Part shown: positions 24,307 to 61,251 of the stretch, one piece after another | Layout: each line of letters starts with the position of its first letter | How positions within the stretch are numbered: position 1 is the first letter of the stretch | Notes under the pieces: generated by a model | The model's input: the letters and a program-made list of their open reading frames with translations, nothing else | Told to the model about the DNA's origin: nothing | Databases searched by the model: none | Program-made: the position numbers and the translations under genes | Origin: Unio delphinus | Taxonomy: Eukaryota; Mollusca; Bivalvia; Unionida; Unionidae | DNA length: 64,000 nt | Reading direction: 5' to 3' | Assembly (NCBI GenBank): GCA_029339505.1 | Contig: JAQISU010000115.1 | Coordinates: 12,411,001 to 12,475,000, forward strand

Positions 24307-24990
24307 CAGATAAAGATTGCACCAATAAGAGATTTGACACATGTCAAAAGAAAATTGCCGAGCGCCGAAGTTCACAACTGATCGACTGCTTGAATTTGGA
24401 CATGTTGTTACAAGAGAAGTATTTGCTGAACGGCTTAGATGTTCGCCTGAGACTCAATCTTAGCAGCGTCGTTTTCCATTTGATGGCTCGTGCTGACGAT
24501 TACAAAATCTTCCTCGAGGAAGCTCGACTCTATACGCTACGCGTGGAAGTGTTACCAAAAGTTTGAAACGAATCAGTCACACCTTGAGCAAAACGACCGC
24601 CAAGTATCCGATACGACGCGTGGAAGTGAAAACATTCACTATTGCCACTGGACTCCGATCCAAGATGGAAGATCATCTGTTCCAAGGATAACTACCCAAG
24701 CGAGTGATCATTGGTATTGCTAGCAATGCAGCCTTCAACAGAGCCCCATATCAAAATCCTGTCGAGTTCCACCACTACGACGTATCTAAGATGGACGGCA
24801 GTCGCGAAGTCAAGATATTGGGTTCCAGACCCTTCAAACGTGGCTTTAGGATCAGGACCAATTACGCGAGGTCGTACTTATCCCTGTACGAATCCACCGG
24901 ACAGTTATGAACCAACGCCAGTCACGGTAGTACGTGCGAAGATTATGCAGGGAGATATGCATTGTGGGCTTTTGATTTCACTCTAGACCA
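24303..24990 (+). pseudogene. Element A: Polinton/adintovirus capsid protein remnant (F54H12.2-like family)
   Basis: Three overlapping frames in succession carry the C-terminal part of a capsid protein widespread in metazoan Polinton-like elements and annotated as 'F54H12.2-like'. Visible landmarks are KYLLNGLDVRLRLNLSSVVF (about 24418-24480), then after a frameshift a KYPIRR-like stretch near 24600, then VIIGIASNAAFNRAPYQNP and FHHYDVSKMDG (24707-24800). The N-terminal jelly roll is missing or unrecognisable. Frameshifts between the pieces make it non-functional. The capsid role is known from the family, not shown here. Confidence 0.7.
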
Positions 24991-25319
24991 ATGCAGCGGC
25001 TATCCACCCTATAAAATCCAGCCAGATTCGTGTAGAACTTCAGCTTGCTAAATCTCGACCTGAGATGGTGAACGTTATTTGATATTAGAAGCAATGGAAT
25101 ACACTTATCCCTAGTTGTATGGTGGAGAATATATGGAGATGGAAATGGAAGGATATTGTGAAAGCAGAACCCCAAAACAAAGACGAAGAGGACGTGGTAA
25201 TGAAGTCCAGATAGCCAGAACATGAACAACAATTAGCCTTCTGTTTTGCCAAACACTTAGAAGAAACAGTATGGAATCTATCAAACAACATGCTATGGAT
25301 GCCAAAACGACCATCCCAG

Positions 25320-25540
25320 TCAAACTCAACACGTTGAATGTCTGAAGGTAAATCAATAAATATCTGGACGAAGCTTGGAATCTCATCTCGGTAGAGGCCG
25401 TGTTGCATCAGTGGTATAAAGACTTGCGTGATCATTCCTTTCCTCCATTGATTGCTTTAGAGATCAATCACATCGAAGCTCTCTTGTCTCAGAGTGCGAA
25501 GACGATGCGAAGAGACGGTCACTTTTCAGATTTTTAAACA
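25320..25540 (+). pseudogene. Element A: unidentified frame between capsid and protease
   Basis: A frame reads NKYLDEAWNLISVEAVLHQW and then ALEINHIEALLSQSAKTMRR before a stop. It resembles an ordinary soluble protein and lies in line with the capsid and protease remnants, so it probably belonged to the element. No family is recognised. Confidence 0.3.
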
Positions 25541-25583
25541 AAAGTCAGGATTTAATTGATGAGTTTTCATTACATGTGAAAAA

Positions 25584-25912
25584 ATGGATACCTCGGAACT
25601 TTTGAACCACATATCGTATACTGCTTCATGGAATCATGTGGTGTGTGCTAAATATTAACTGCCTTATCGCAAACCTCAAGATCATCAATCCTATGTCATG
25701 GACGCCATTCATTTCCCAGGAGTCCAATGCGTAGCTGTCTACTTTCCCCTTGATGGTTGTGTGGAATATTTTGATTTGCATGGATTGCCACCTTTTTAAG
25801 ACATCATCGACTTTATGAGAAGAAATGCTCAGAGAAAACGATTCAATAATGTGAATTACACTTATATTGTGTGTATTGGGTCTAAAAACGCAGTCTTATA
25901 TATTGATTAGAA
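25584..25912 (+). pseudogene. Element A: adenain-type cysteine protease remnant
   Basis: Starting at MDTSELLNHISYTASWNHVV, the frame follows the N-terminal half of Polinton/adenovirus-type maturation proteases and reaches CVAVYFPLDGCVEYFDLHGL, the family's conserved strand block. At least two stop codons interrupt it. The usual catalytic His-Trp pair before the AxYF block is replaced (GVQCVAVYF). The C-terminal part with the catalytic Cys is absent. Confidence 0.6.
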
Positions 25913-26302
25913 CATTTAGTGACTTATTTTGATCGTCACCCTTCTAGAAACAATGGCAAAGTATATATATGTTTTTTTAACCATTATGATTATCGTTTGT
26001 TTTTAGCTAGGAACATAGTGTACATCAATAGCCCAACGACTTGCTTTCGTGAAAATCTCAGTTCAATTCACAATAATGTTAACATTGTCCAGATCAGCTT
26101 GTTTGTTTGAAAAATTGTTTATTTGCTTTATTGTTAAATGTTTGTTGTTTGAATAAAAATGTTGTTTTGAAATGATGTCTGTCGTTTTTCCTCCATTTTT
26201 AATACAATATACATGCTCTTTGGCTTCTCTATATCTCTCACCCTTAAAAAAAGCTATCATAGCGTCCGACCAATCAACAAATATCATGGATGTTTTCTGT
26301 CA

Positions 26303-26332
26303 TGTCCGCACTTGAACCATATAAAGCGAAGC
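26303..26332 (+). promoter_or_regulatory. TATA-containing promoter-like module, copy 1
   Basis: CATGTCCGCACTTGAACCAT runs into ATAAAG, a TATA-like box, followed about 55 bases later by an ATG (26372). The same arrangement recurs at 26770. Because it lies behind element A, it may be a shared viral gene promoter. Confidence 0.35.
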
Positions 26333-26339
26333 AGTCTAC

Positions 26340-27370
26340 ATTAGGACCATCCATTATTGGCTCATCAACCTATGAAGATGCCTTCTAATTTAGCTAAACT
26401 AAAGGAAGCCTACGTGCATTTTCATCATGTCAGGCAAAGCCAGATACCCAAGCCTGAAGAGAGAGAGAGGGAAAATGTCAGAATACTGAAAGCGGCCTGA
26501 TATGAGAGGTTTTCAGAAATTAAATCAAGAAAGAAAAGTGGATGGAGAAGTACAAACTTGAAAAGCAGAGAGAGCAGCAGCGACAGAAGCAGGAACAACA
26601 ACAGGAACCAGACAGGATTTGTAAGATTGTAAAATAGTATGTGTGTTTGAGTTTTAATTAATCTTTGTAAGTGCAAAGTCAGTAAGTGTTTATTTTAGGT
26701 CGGCGCGTTGCATATTTTTTGTGACCAAATGAATCTTGTGAATTTTGGTATCGGGAAATGTGTTTCTTCATGTCCGTGCTTGACACATTTAAAGGGATGC
26801 ATGGCTCCCCATCGTTGATCCGTCAACTAAACGAAGGTAAGCAGGATTTCAAAACTATTAGAACTCCAATTGCACAAGGAGTATGCCAGGCGCCTTCTGG
26901 ATGAACTGACCATAGTTGCAATCCAGGAATGTACCAGGATAGAAGAGAAGGATGAGAGAACAAAGAAACAAGAGGAGGGAAAGAAAAGGCCTGTCTTCCC
27001 TCACCTTATTCTGAGACAGACCAACAAAGTAAAGCCCAACAGACACACGCAGCACAGAGATATGTGGTCCAACAAATAGAGAACTGGCACCAATAATTTG
27101 AGAGACAAGAGCGGGTGCATCCGCCCCTGCATTAGGTAACGAGGCAGCATCCATGGGTGCGGAACAGACGAATGTGACAAGAACAAGTGTTTACTATCCC
27201 TCAAAAGGAGAAATGGAAAAGTGAATCCAATCAAGTCTACCCTGCGCATCATTTCCCACCAATTAATTGGGATAACGATTGGAGTTGTCGTTTTGTCTGT
27301 AGTGCCAGGCCTGGGAGGTATCGCCATTGATCAGGTAACAAAAATCAGCCCTTCTCAGAGCTAACCAAAT
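26340..27370 (+). other. Decayed sequence after element A, no intact gene
   Basis: Two short Glu/Gln/Arg-rich frames (near 26450-26630 and 26870-27080) follow the two promoter-like modules. They look like remnants of coiled-coil proteins, but stop codons and the lack of recognisable motifs prevent identification. Confidence 0.3.
26770..26799 (+). promoter_or_regulatory. TATA-containing promoter-like module, copy 2
   Basis: CATGTCCGTGCTTGACACAT runs into TTAAAG, and the downstream sequence also matches copy 1 (CCATCGTTGATCCGTCAAC against CCATTATTGGCTCATCAAC). The two modules are 467 bases apart, with only broken, charged, Gln/Glu/Arg-rich frames behind each. Confidence 0.35.
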
Positions 27371-27539
27371 TTCTAGATACGAAACTATTGAAATTGCCAA
27401 TTGGTGCGAGTGTGGAGTAGTGTGATTATAAACACTCACTCATTTACTTATGTGATAGTGAGTGTATCTGTGTGTGTTTGCATGAGCTAGCATATCTTTA
27501 TGTGGATAATATACTTGGGGTTGTATGCGTATGCGTACG

Positions 27540-28220
27540 TTGTATGGATAGCAGATATTGTGGATTTTTCTCCTTCCATTCTGTTCGGATAGTAGATATT
27601 GGGGGTTTTGATAGTAGATATTGGATTCTGTTTATCTTTCATTCACTTCTGGGTTTAAAGCATATTTGTGGCTTGTTTTCTCTCACTTCTGCCTTGATAG
27701 TATGTTTGTTGTTTGTTTTACCTCCCTTCTGTGTTGAAAGTATATTTGTGGTTTGTTTTCTCTCCCTTCTGCCGTGATAGTATAATTGCTGTTTGTTTTA
27801 CCTCCCTTCTGTTTTAATATATGGGGACATTTGTATGTTCTACTTACCTTCCGTGTGGATATCAGAGTGTTTGTTTGTATGCGTTTGCATACGTTGGTGT
27901 GGATAGTTGATATTGTGATTGCATGCGTTCACGCACGTTTGTGTAGATGGTAGGTATTGTGGCTTGTTTTGAATCACTTCTGTGTTGTCAATATGTTTGG
28001 TTTTTTCTTCTCTGTCTTATGTGTTCATAGTATATTTGTGGTTTGTGTTTAGCTCCTTCACGTGTGTGGATAGTAGATTTTGGTGGGTGTTTTTTGTCTT
28101 TGCCGTCTGTGCATAGTACATTTTGGTTTTTGATAGTATATATTGGGTTTGTATGCGTTCGCGTACGTTTGTTTTCATTGTAGATGATGTGTTTTTTACC
28201 CTCCCTTATGTATATTTGTG
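27540..28220 (+). repeat. Degenerate T/G-rich tandem repeat
   Basis: Loose repeats of a unit around GATAGTATATTTGTGGTTTG followed by TTTTCTCTCCCTTCTGTGTT, roughly 55-60 bp, with at least ten diverged copies. The plus strand is strongly T/G-biased throughout. Variants with GCGTACGTTTG are interspersed. Confidence 0.75.
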
Positions 28221-28229
28221 GTTTGTATA

Positions 28230-30222
28230 AAATAATAAAAATTTAATAAGATGTGGATTATCCAACAAAACCTGCTGCAGAACGTTATATCCAAAATCTG
28301 AAGTATAAAAACCTGCTGCATAAATGTTATAGCCATGACCTTTGGGTCCAGATTTTCTTGACTTTATTACAGTCTACTGTGTAGCTATCTGGACTGCATT
28401 TGAAACTGTCTATATTTCGGACAGCGATGTCATTGTGAATAACGTTTTCACCTGTGATGACCTCAGTATACGTTGTGATCCCGGCTCAAACACGTTCCCA
28501 AAGACAAAGCAAGTAGTCTTGCTGCCTATCAAGCTTTTTCTATGTCTTCAGTTTATCCACTTTCACCAAACTTTTCAAGACAGTTTTGAGATTCTATTTT
28601 AATTTTTCAGTTCAGCAGAAATAATATGGCAGTATACAAAAGTTGGTTATTAGCCTGTTATGATTATAGTTTAACATAGGCATATTAGCTTCATCATGAT
28701 CCGCGGGTGAAGTAGTCACTTTTGTATGAAATCAAAATAAGTCGGACATTTGATATGAAATCAATTTTATTCAACACAAATAATATTCTTTTCCCAACCA
28801 GATATTAATGCGATGCTAACATCTCAAGAGGAAACTAATCATGTCTGAGCATTTCTCGTTAGATTGAAAACCCATAGAAGTGAGCTCATACCTTCCTTTT
28901 ACCATATTGTTACTGTTGAAAGGTTTTTAACTTTATTTATAAGGTTTATCATAGGACAGTAGGGGCCAATAAAGTTATTTTCCTTTATAAAGAATTACAT
29001 TTCTATTTGTATACCCCTTAAATATTAAGGGAATTTTAATAATAACAGTTGATGTTATAGTTCAATAATGCTATGCGAAGAGACATACAAACCAATTGTT
29101 ACAAAATACTGTTTGCCCAATAAATACAACATAATGACTTTCTAAAGTTTAAGTCACCTTTGACTCGATACTTTTTAAAACCTATTTAACATCGGAAGTA
29201 TCATTTGACGCTAAAGTGAACAACTGTACTACTGAACTCGATGGACAAAATGAGTGCGAATGTTTTTGACTTGGTCATTTTTTGGTGAAAGATCAATTCT
29301 TCCGATCTGTTTAACTATTTATACAATTGAAAATCTCCGTATAAAAACTGATGAAAATTAGAAATCTGAACATTCTGGAATATCAAATTTGCTTGAAAAT
29401 CACTCTTTTCTTAACCAGTGTGACAGGAAATTTGTAAAAGGTTTAATAAACACGATCGAAGGAAAACGCGTAGATTTCAGCCAGTTATACACTTAAATAT
29501 TTAATATAGCATTTCGTGTAACGACGCTCAAATTTTCAACTTATAAATATACTTGTATTGTACATGCAATAAAAGTCATTATATATAGAGACAATATTTG
29601 CTGGACAAGTGGATTTCTTTATAGAGAAAGTAACATTTATTTCTGATTTTATATTGGGGAATTGGGGAAAATGAAATACCATACATACAAATGTCTTACA
29701 TACAACTGACAAACATCATCTATAAACTGGTGAACACTAACGTAAAAAAAAATATAATTCTTCTGTAATATTACCGTTGGCATGAAAAAAATCTGTATTC
29801 TCTCCATCTATCCCAACGAGATTAAAGTTATCCATAAGTAAAAAGGTTCCCCATCTAACATTATACTATTGATCTCCATGACCGACATCAGTTTTAGGTA
29901 TGATGAGATTTAAGTCAAAAACATTTTATAAAAAAGCACAAAATCTTAAAATTACAATATAAAAGGTATCGTGTAAGACATTTGAACAAAAGCCTGCGTA
30001 TCGGAGATTATTTAACTATTACAGTAAACCAGGTTTAAGGTCACAAACTGTACCTAATAGAATTTGTGTCATCGCATGAGGGGGACATGGTGATTGACGT
30101 ATACTGTTCAGGTGTCAGACAAGAAACCAGCCTATTTCACAAGGTCATCTCAAGAAACGATTAACTGTAATTGCGTTTTGGTGCTTTCACAGTAACTTGT
30201 GCATCTGTACTAAACTGAACAA
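28230..30222. other. Intergenic sequence and probable 3' UTR of the dispanin gene
   Basis: No protein-coding signal is seen. The dispanin mRNA should end within this stretch on the minus strand. An AATAAA on that strand near 29634-29640 is one possible polyadenylation signal. Confidence 0.4.
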
Positions 30223-55342
<25,120 letters not shown>

Positions 55343-55447
55343 TTTTCTTTTTTCAATTTTTCACACAAAAAGCTTTTAGTTCAAAAATGAAAGCCTGCTA
55401 TATGTCACTTAGTAAGAAACGTTCCGAAATCTTCCTGTTGCCTCTAT

Positions 55448-55545
55448 AAAACATAACCCCATAAAAAACTTCCGGTTAACACAATAGTACTTATGAAACA
55501 TACCTCCATGAAAAACTTCCTGCTACTACAATATTGATTTTAATA
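55448..55545 (-). promoter_or_regulatory. Likely dispanin promoter: duplicated segment with ETS-type sites
   Basis: A segment of about 50 bp is repeated in tandem (around 55448-55497 and 55498-55545). Each copy contains an ETS core on the minus strand (AACCGGAAGTT in the first, GCAGGAAGTT in the second). The location 110-200 bases upstream of the start codon, without a TATA box, fits a TATA-less promoter. Function is inferred. Confidence 0.35.
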
Positions 55546-57229
55546 TAATGGTGTTTCAGTGCTCTTTTCTAATTCTGTTTAACGATTAATGGAACGGTAA
55601 TGCATTGCTTAAGGTGGATGATTTCCATATCCGAAACACGTCCTCCTACGTGTAGGGTATTTCCGATCTGACTTATGACGAGAGACATTACTGGTAACGG
55701 ACTAAAGGGAGATAATATGTTGGACGACTAGGCAATTCAGGAATATGTACCCGTGGGTAGTAAGATATCAATATAAACTTAAAAAATGAATAAAAAACTG
55801 GAAATGTTACGCAAGGCAACACATTTAATAAACAAAATTAGAATTGCGTCAATTTAATTAAGATCTTTGTGTGCCTTAGTTGTAGATCTGTTAAATTATT
55901 GTGATTATGACATTTTTTAAAATACTGTCTTCTATTACATGGCATATTTATTTCTTACCAAAATCATCATAAAATTAAATATTATTCCCAAAGATAATGA
56001 ATGGCAAGCCCTACGGATAATAACCCACACTGATACGAAATTCGGTAATTTTTTAATTTACCCTAGGCTGCCCCGTCCTCTAGTTAGATACCAATTTGTG
56101 GTCTAATAAATTAAGTCGTGTGACCAATTCTTCCTTATTGCTTTTATTTTGAAACAGGTAATTTGCTGACATTATGCTCATCGTGTTTTAAAAAGTTAAC
56201 AAAACGGATTGGAACTGGATGTTTTCTAAATGGAATCTGATGAGTTACTTAAGGAATACTGGACTAATCTGTGTATTGACGAACATTTAGATCTCCGCTT
56301 TGTTTCTGACATTCATACTCTTCCCATTGCAATGTCGATTTACTAACGTTATCGGCCCATAACGAAATTGGGCTAACCGATTCGGCACATTATGCACTCG
56401 GCCAATCAGTCCACAATTTATAGAATAGTAACGTCAATGTAGGCTTATTCACTAGCCTAATGACTCGTCTTCATTGAAATGTTAGTATATATACACGCCC
56501 CATGAAGCACATACGGCAAAATCAATGTTATATTACGTGGACGTTTTTGGATGAGGTAAACCTTATGATCTGATCCAGTATAAACTAAATAGAATGTCTC
56601 GCGCTGTGATGTCACAATGATAGCTGAGCGAGTTTTGAAGGGGAAAAATATCTAACTAACCTGATATTTCTTATGACAGACCCTATATCCTCATTTCTTC
56701 ACCCAGTTTTGTACCTGGTAACCATTGTAAAGGTCCGTAGCGATTAATGAGTTTCGTCTGAAATTTCTGGATAACGGGACTGGATCAGATCGAGTGGGGG
56801 AGGGTGGTTCCAAAATTTCAAAACAGCACCAAAGCAAATGTCAAATCATACAGCAATAAATCTTCGCAAGAATAAAACGACAAGTGACTAGTGACTGCAG
56901 GTTTCTGCGTGTGTTTGTATGTGTACGTTTTCTTTAATCCCTTTGATTGGTTATCCAAACACCCTGGACCTCTCCCTCCCCCATTCCGGCCACCGGTCAT
57001 GTGGCAGTTATGGTGCAGGGCATTCAATGCAACAACCAGGACTTAACTGGCTTCCGTTAAGACATTATTATTATTACAATTTAGAACAAGTAATATTTAA
57101 TACGAGTTAGTGCACGTACATGACCAACGTTGATATACACTTTGCTTTAACTCCAAGAGTAAACAGTTGACAAGAAACGCCTGTGATATGTTTTACCTTT
57201 TATTTAGGGGTTCATGTAAATAACAGTAC

Positions 57230-57740
57230 AGTCAGCCGTTGCTACTGCCAAAAATCTGAACATACCGCATCGGTAGCTTTGAAACATTTATCTTTATCGA
57301 TTGTTGTTGTGGGTTAAACGCCATTTCCTTTACACGATAAGTGGTTTATGGGGGCCAGTATAACTATTAGAATAAAAATCCTGGAAAACCCCTGGAAAAA
57401 ACATCAACCTACAGACAAGCTTTCTCATATACAAACATTTAAGCTCGAGACTCGAACTTAAGCATACAGTGATTGCGGTGATCTGTAAAAGAGAGCGCTT
57501 TACACCACTGGATTATCCGGTGTTCCCTCTCTTCTTTGGTTTAATCCGACCATGACTGATGAAGTCAGTTCACGATGGCATTTTTTACTAAAATAAACCC
57601 CCATGTTTTTCTTCACATAAAAATTGCACATTTTAATTAAGAGGTGACATCATACCCTCATATCGACGATTAGCATCAATACAGATTTTTGTGGTTTATC
57701 CGAGATCTCCAGTCACCACTTAAATGTGTACATGTAAGTA
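57230..57740 (+). repeat. Interspersed repeat R1, copy 2, split by a SINE
   Basis: It matches 17940-18395 on both sides of the SINE at 57308-57526. The last shared segment is AGATCTCCAGTCACCACTTA. It lies directly upstream of the Gypsy pol fragment, so R1 may be part of that element's upstream region. Confidence 0.65.
57308..57526 (-). mobile_element. tRNA-derived SINE, copy 3, nested in R1
   Basis: The minus strand carries CCAGTGGTGTAAAGCGC (box A) and AAGTTCGAGTCTC (box B), followed by the body shared with the copies at 4.5 and 5.1 kb. It is more diverged than the first two. Confidence 0.8.
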
Positions 57741-57779
57741 AATTTTTTTTTTATGAATGTATGAAAAAAGGAAATTCAG

Positions 57780-59100
57780 TATTTGCTGGAGAATGAGTTC
57801 ATAGAACCTAGTAAAAGTGACCGTAGTTCACCATGTGTTCATATACCAAAATTTTATATTTTCTGCATATGCACTGACTATCGAAAAGTGAATCGTGCGA
57901 CAAAATCAATTTCATTTCTTTTGACAAGAATCAATGACTGCACTGACAAAACTGGAAATGCAAAATTTGTCACCAAATTTGACAGTCTGAAAGGATATTG
58001 CCAAATTCCACGAACGGACAGGCAAAGGAAATGTAAGTATTCGTTTCGTATGATAGGTTCACCTCGCACTTTTTAACATTTAATGCACATTATAACATCT
58101 GGTCTACAAAATTGTGATTCTGATATCGATGATGTTATCATCTACAACACCACCTTGAAACATCATTTGGAGACAATTCGGGTTGCTTTGAGACTCAGTT
58201 ATGCAAATCTGACATTTATCCAAATGTTAATTTGTCGTGATTGTGGTAAATTTTCGGATATATAGTGGGACATTCACAAGTTAAATCTATAGATGCTAAG
58301 GTCAAAGCTATCTCTGAATTCATTGTGCCTATCAGAAAAAAGCCACTGATGCGATATTTGGGTATGGCTGGATACTGTCAGAAAAAAGCCACTGATGCGA
58401 TATTTGGTTATGGCTGAATACTATCAGAAAAAAAGCCACTGATGCGATATTTGGGTATGGCTGGATACTATCAGAAAAAGCCACTGATGCGATATTTGGG
58501 TATGGCTGGATACTGTCAGAAAAAAGCCACTGACGCGATATTTGGGAATGGCTGGATACTGTCAGAAAAAAGCCACTGACGCGATATTTGGGTATGGCTG
58601 GATACTGTCAGAAAAAAGCCACTGATGCGATTTTTGGGTATGGCTGGATACTATGGCTGGATACTATTAGAAAAAAGCCACTGATGCGATATTTGGGTAT
58701 GGCTGGATACTGTCAGAAAAAAGCCACTGATGCGATATTTGGGTATGGCTGGATACTGTCAGAAAAAAGCCACTGATGCGATATTTGGATATGGCTGGAT
58801 ACTATTAGAAAAAAGCCACTGATGCGATTTTTGGGTATGGCTGAATACTATCAGAAAAAAGCAACTGATGAGATTTTTGGGTATGGCTGGATACTATCAG
58901 AAATTTTTCTGAACCCCTTAACAATTAGTTAAGCAAGAAAACCAGTTTCATTGGACTGAAACATGTCAGATGGCTTCGACAAGTTAAAGGCCATAATTAC
59001 GAGTGGCCCAGTTCTTTCAACTCCAAATTTCAGTCAACTATTTAAAATGTCTGATGATGCAAGAAATGTTGATTTTGGTGGAATATTGGTTAGAAAATAA
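57780..59100 (+). mobile_element. Gypsy-type LTR retrotransposon pol fragment (RT to RNase H), decayed
   Basis: LENEFIEPSKSDRSSPCVHI, then TDYRKVNRATKSISFLLTRI and FDSLKGYCQIPRTDRQRK match the Gypsy RT N-terminal half. DIDDVIIYNTTLKHHLETIR carries the catalytic DD pair, with Ile in place of the usual Tyr. GHSQVKSIDAKVKAI-type sequence and a RKKPLMRYLGMAGYCQ block follow. After a minisatellite made from that block, the RNase H start appears in pieces (58910-59095: HWTETCQMAS-like, then a DDASNVDFGGIL-like stretch). Stops and frameshifts throughout. No integrase was found. Confidence 0.8.
58331..58902 (+). repeat. 46-bp minisatellite derived from Gypsy pol codons, about 12 copies
   Basis: The unit is ATACTGTCAGAAAAAAGCCA, CTGATGCGATATTTGGGTAT, GGCTGG. 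It is the coding sequence for the conserved K-x-L-x-x-Y-L-G-M-A-G-Y block of Gypsy pol, repeated out of frame (46 is not a multiple of 3). One copy near 58650 has an extra 16-bp duplication. Gypsy pol sequence continues on both sides of the array. Confidence 0.9.
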
Positions 59101-60120
59101 ACAATGTGTAGATTATCAAAACGTTTTCTGATATCTAAGACGATGACATTGTATCAACAAACAAACATTAAGTGTCCAAAGTAATTGACGCACAAGGGAT
59201 GAGTTTATTCATGATGGCCTGATACCGATTGTATAATCAAATATTTAAGAACATTACAACGTTTTAGACCAAAGCCCATCATAATATTTGACAAATTTGT
59301 GAACAATTAAGGTGCCAAACCCACATCGAGCTGATTCATAATTTCTTGACCACCTTCAGACGGGTTTTTTCCCCAGCTGAAGTTGTTATTACGCGTTTGA
59401 CTTCTTTCGTTGGCGGTGTTTCATTGATAGCCTACTTGAATTCTGCTGGCGTCAGACCGAAGGCCTTATAGATACTGATTGCATAAAATGACGATTCCCA
59501 TTTGATGCTTCAAGTGCCCCATTATACTGCTGGGGTCAATTAACAAAAATGACTGAATATTTTGTATTTGGGCAATGCATGCTTGGTGGACTATGAAAAA
59601 AGTAGAAGCAAATTATGATTTTACATATTGTACCCATTCCTAGTAAGGACTAAATATAAATTAGTCTTGATCTATCCGATTTTTGTTTGCCATACAGGAT
59701 GCTATCTAAATCTAAATGCATAGTTTGTGAGTATTAGAAGGTAAGTGTCATTTACTCTGTCAACCACTACTCCCTTTTTTAATTCCTTTTCGAGTTAAAT
59801 GTGGAAGTTTATTTGTCAAATTATCAATAAAAAAAAGTTTCAACAAAATGAAGGACAGTGCAAATACTTCATCGACCAGAGTTTCTTCCATTTTTTTTAA
59901 GTGGTAGTAGCGGTAACGATGTTTATTGTGAACGACTTGAGCCACCGATACATTAAAAAATAACAAACAATAGTAGTAAACCATAAGCTAACAGTGCATT
60001 GTCATCAGTTAAGTACATTTATCTTCAGTACTATTATGATTTAGAGTCCAGCCACAGCGGTACCCAAAGACGAAGATGCCCACTGTGGCACCAACATAAT
60101 CCACTATATTCACTGCGGAC
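59101..60120. other. Nothing recognised
   Basis: AT-rich sequence after the Gypsy fragment. Further pol remnants may exist but cannot be recognised. Confidence 0.35.
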
Positions 60121-60129
60121 GAGTAATTA

Positions 60130-60660
60130 GATTTTCAAAATGGCCGATGTTGAAGCCATATTTGATAGCAGATCGGTATAAATCGTATTAAGACCAACCA
60201 TATAACATCATAACAAGTCTTAGTGAAAACAGACATGATAAAATGACTATGTATTAAAGGTAACACGAATTTGAATATGGCCGCTAAGGTGGTCACATTT
60301 CATGTCTCGACGGCATTTTTATTTTTCATTAATGACCACTTATATATCTCAAAAAGTCTGGAGGAAACTTCGTCTCGATATGATATGACTTTCTGTTCAG
60401 GGATTGTAGAGAAAATAGGATTTTGACGATGGCTGTTGTGGCACCTATAATAGAAGCTCTTTTTTTATTTTTTATATTTTGTGTGTAAATCCCTTTTTAA
60501 TATGATTAGGTATGCATGAGGAGTAACGATAACAATATTTTCAAGATGGTTATTTTGGTCTAAGCGGCGTCATTTTCATTTATAACTAGATAGATCATGC
60601 AATAAGTCTGATGGGGAAGTTGCATAACAGTTATCTATAGAGGAAAAATCACCGACCAAC
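60130..60660 (+). repeat. Degenerate tandem repeat with 'ATTTTxAAxATGGCxG' cores
   Basis: Cores occur at about 60133 (ATTTTCAAAATGGCCG), 60270 (AATTTGAATATGGCCG), 60421 (GATTTTGACGATGGCTG) and 60538 (ATTTTCAAGATGG), spaced 117-151 bases. Each is followed by a GTCATTT..ATTTATAACT-like segment in two of them. Confidence 0.5.
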
Positions 60661-60877
60661 AGGAAGCTATTGCGAAGCTTTCTCGCGTAAACCATGTTGG
60701 TCCAGTTAAGACCCAAACTTACCACGTATTTTATTGCCATGTTTACAAATGGGGTCGGGATACAAATTCTCACTTTGAATAAGCCCATCCGCTAAAATCG
60801 ATTTAAAAGATATATATAGTAATACAGTAAATTAATGATATCATAAAATCATAAGAAAAGATACACGATTCCAGATA

Positions 60878-60880
<3 letters not shown>

Positions 60881-60933
<53 letters not shown>
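60881..60933. repeat. (GA)n microsatellite
   Basis: About 26 uninterrupted GA dinucleotides. Confidence 0.97.
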
Positions 60934-60938
<5 letters not shown>

Positions 60939-61251
60939 GAATGATTATTGGTTCTGGCAGAAGCTGTAACTTAGTGCATAGATCCAAATGAATTAAGTAT
61001 CTAAACCAAAATCATGTCTTAATCAAAATAAATAACTTGGCGGCGTTTAATTAAGAACAACGAAACTAGATTCTCCGTAATTATGTAAACGTTCCGTGTC
61101 TTTAATATATGTCTGAAACAAGCGAAATATTCAATATTTAATGTTCGTTATATAATCAAATTATCCAGATAACTTTATTTGTAGCGCTATTACATTGAGA
61201 TGATTGAGATTCAAAACCAATTTCCTACACAGTCCAATAGACTATTCGTAA

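Noticed and set aside
24978..25435. Minus-strand frames of 84-116 codons opposite element A
   Set aside because: They are antisense to capsid and protease remnants, with low-complexity hydrophobic composition.
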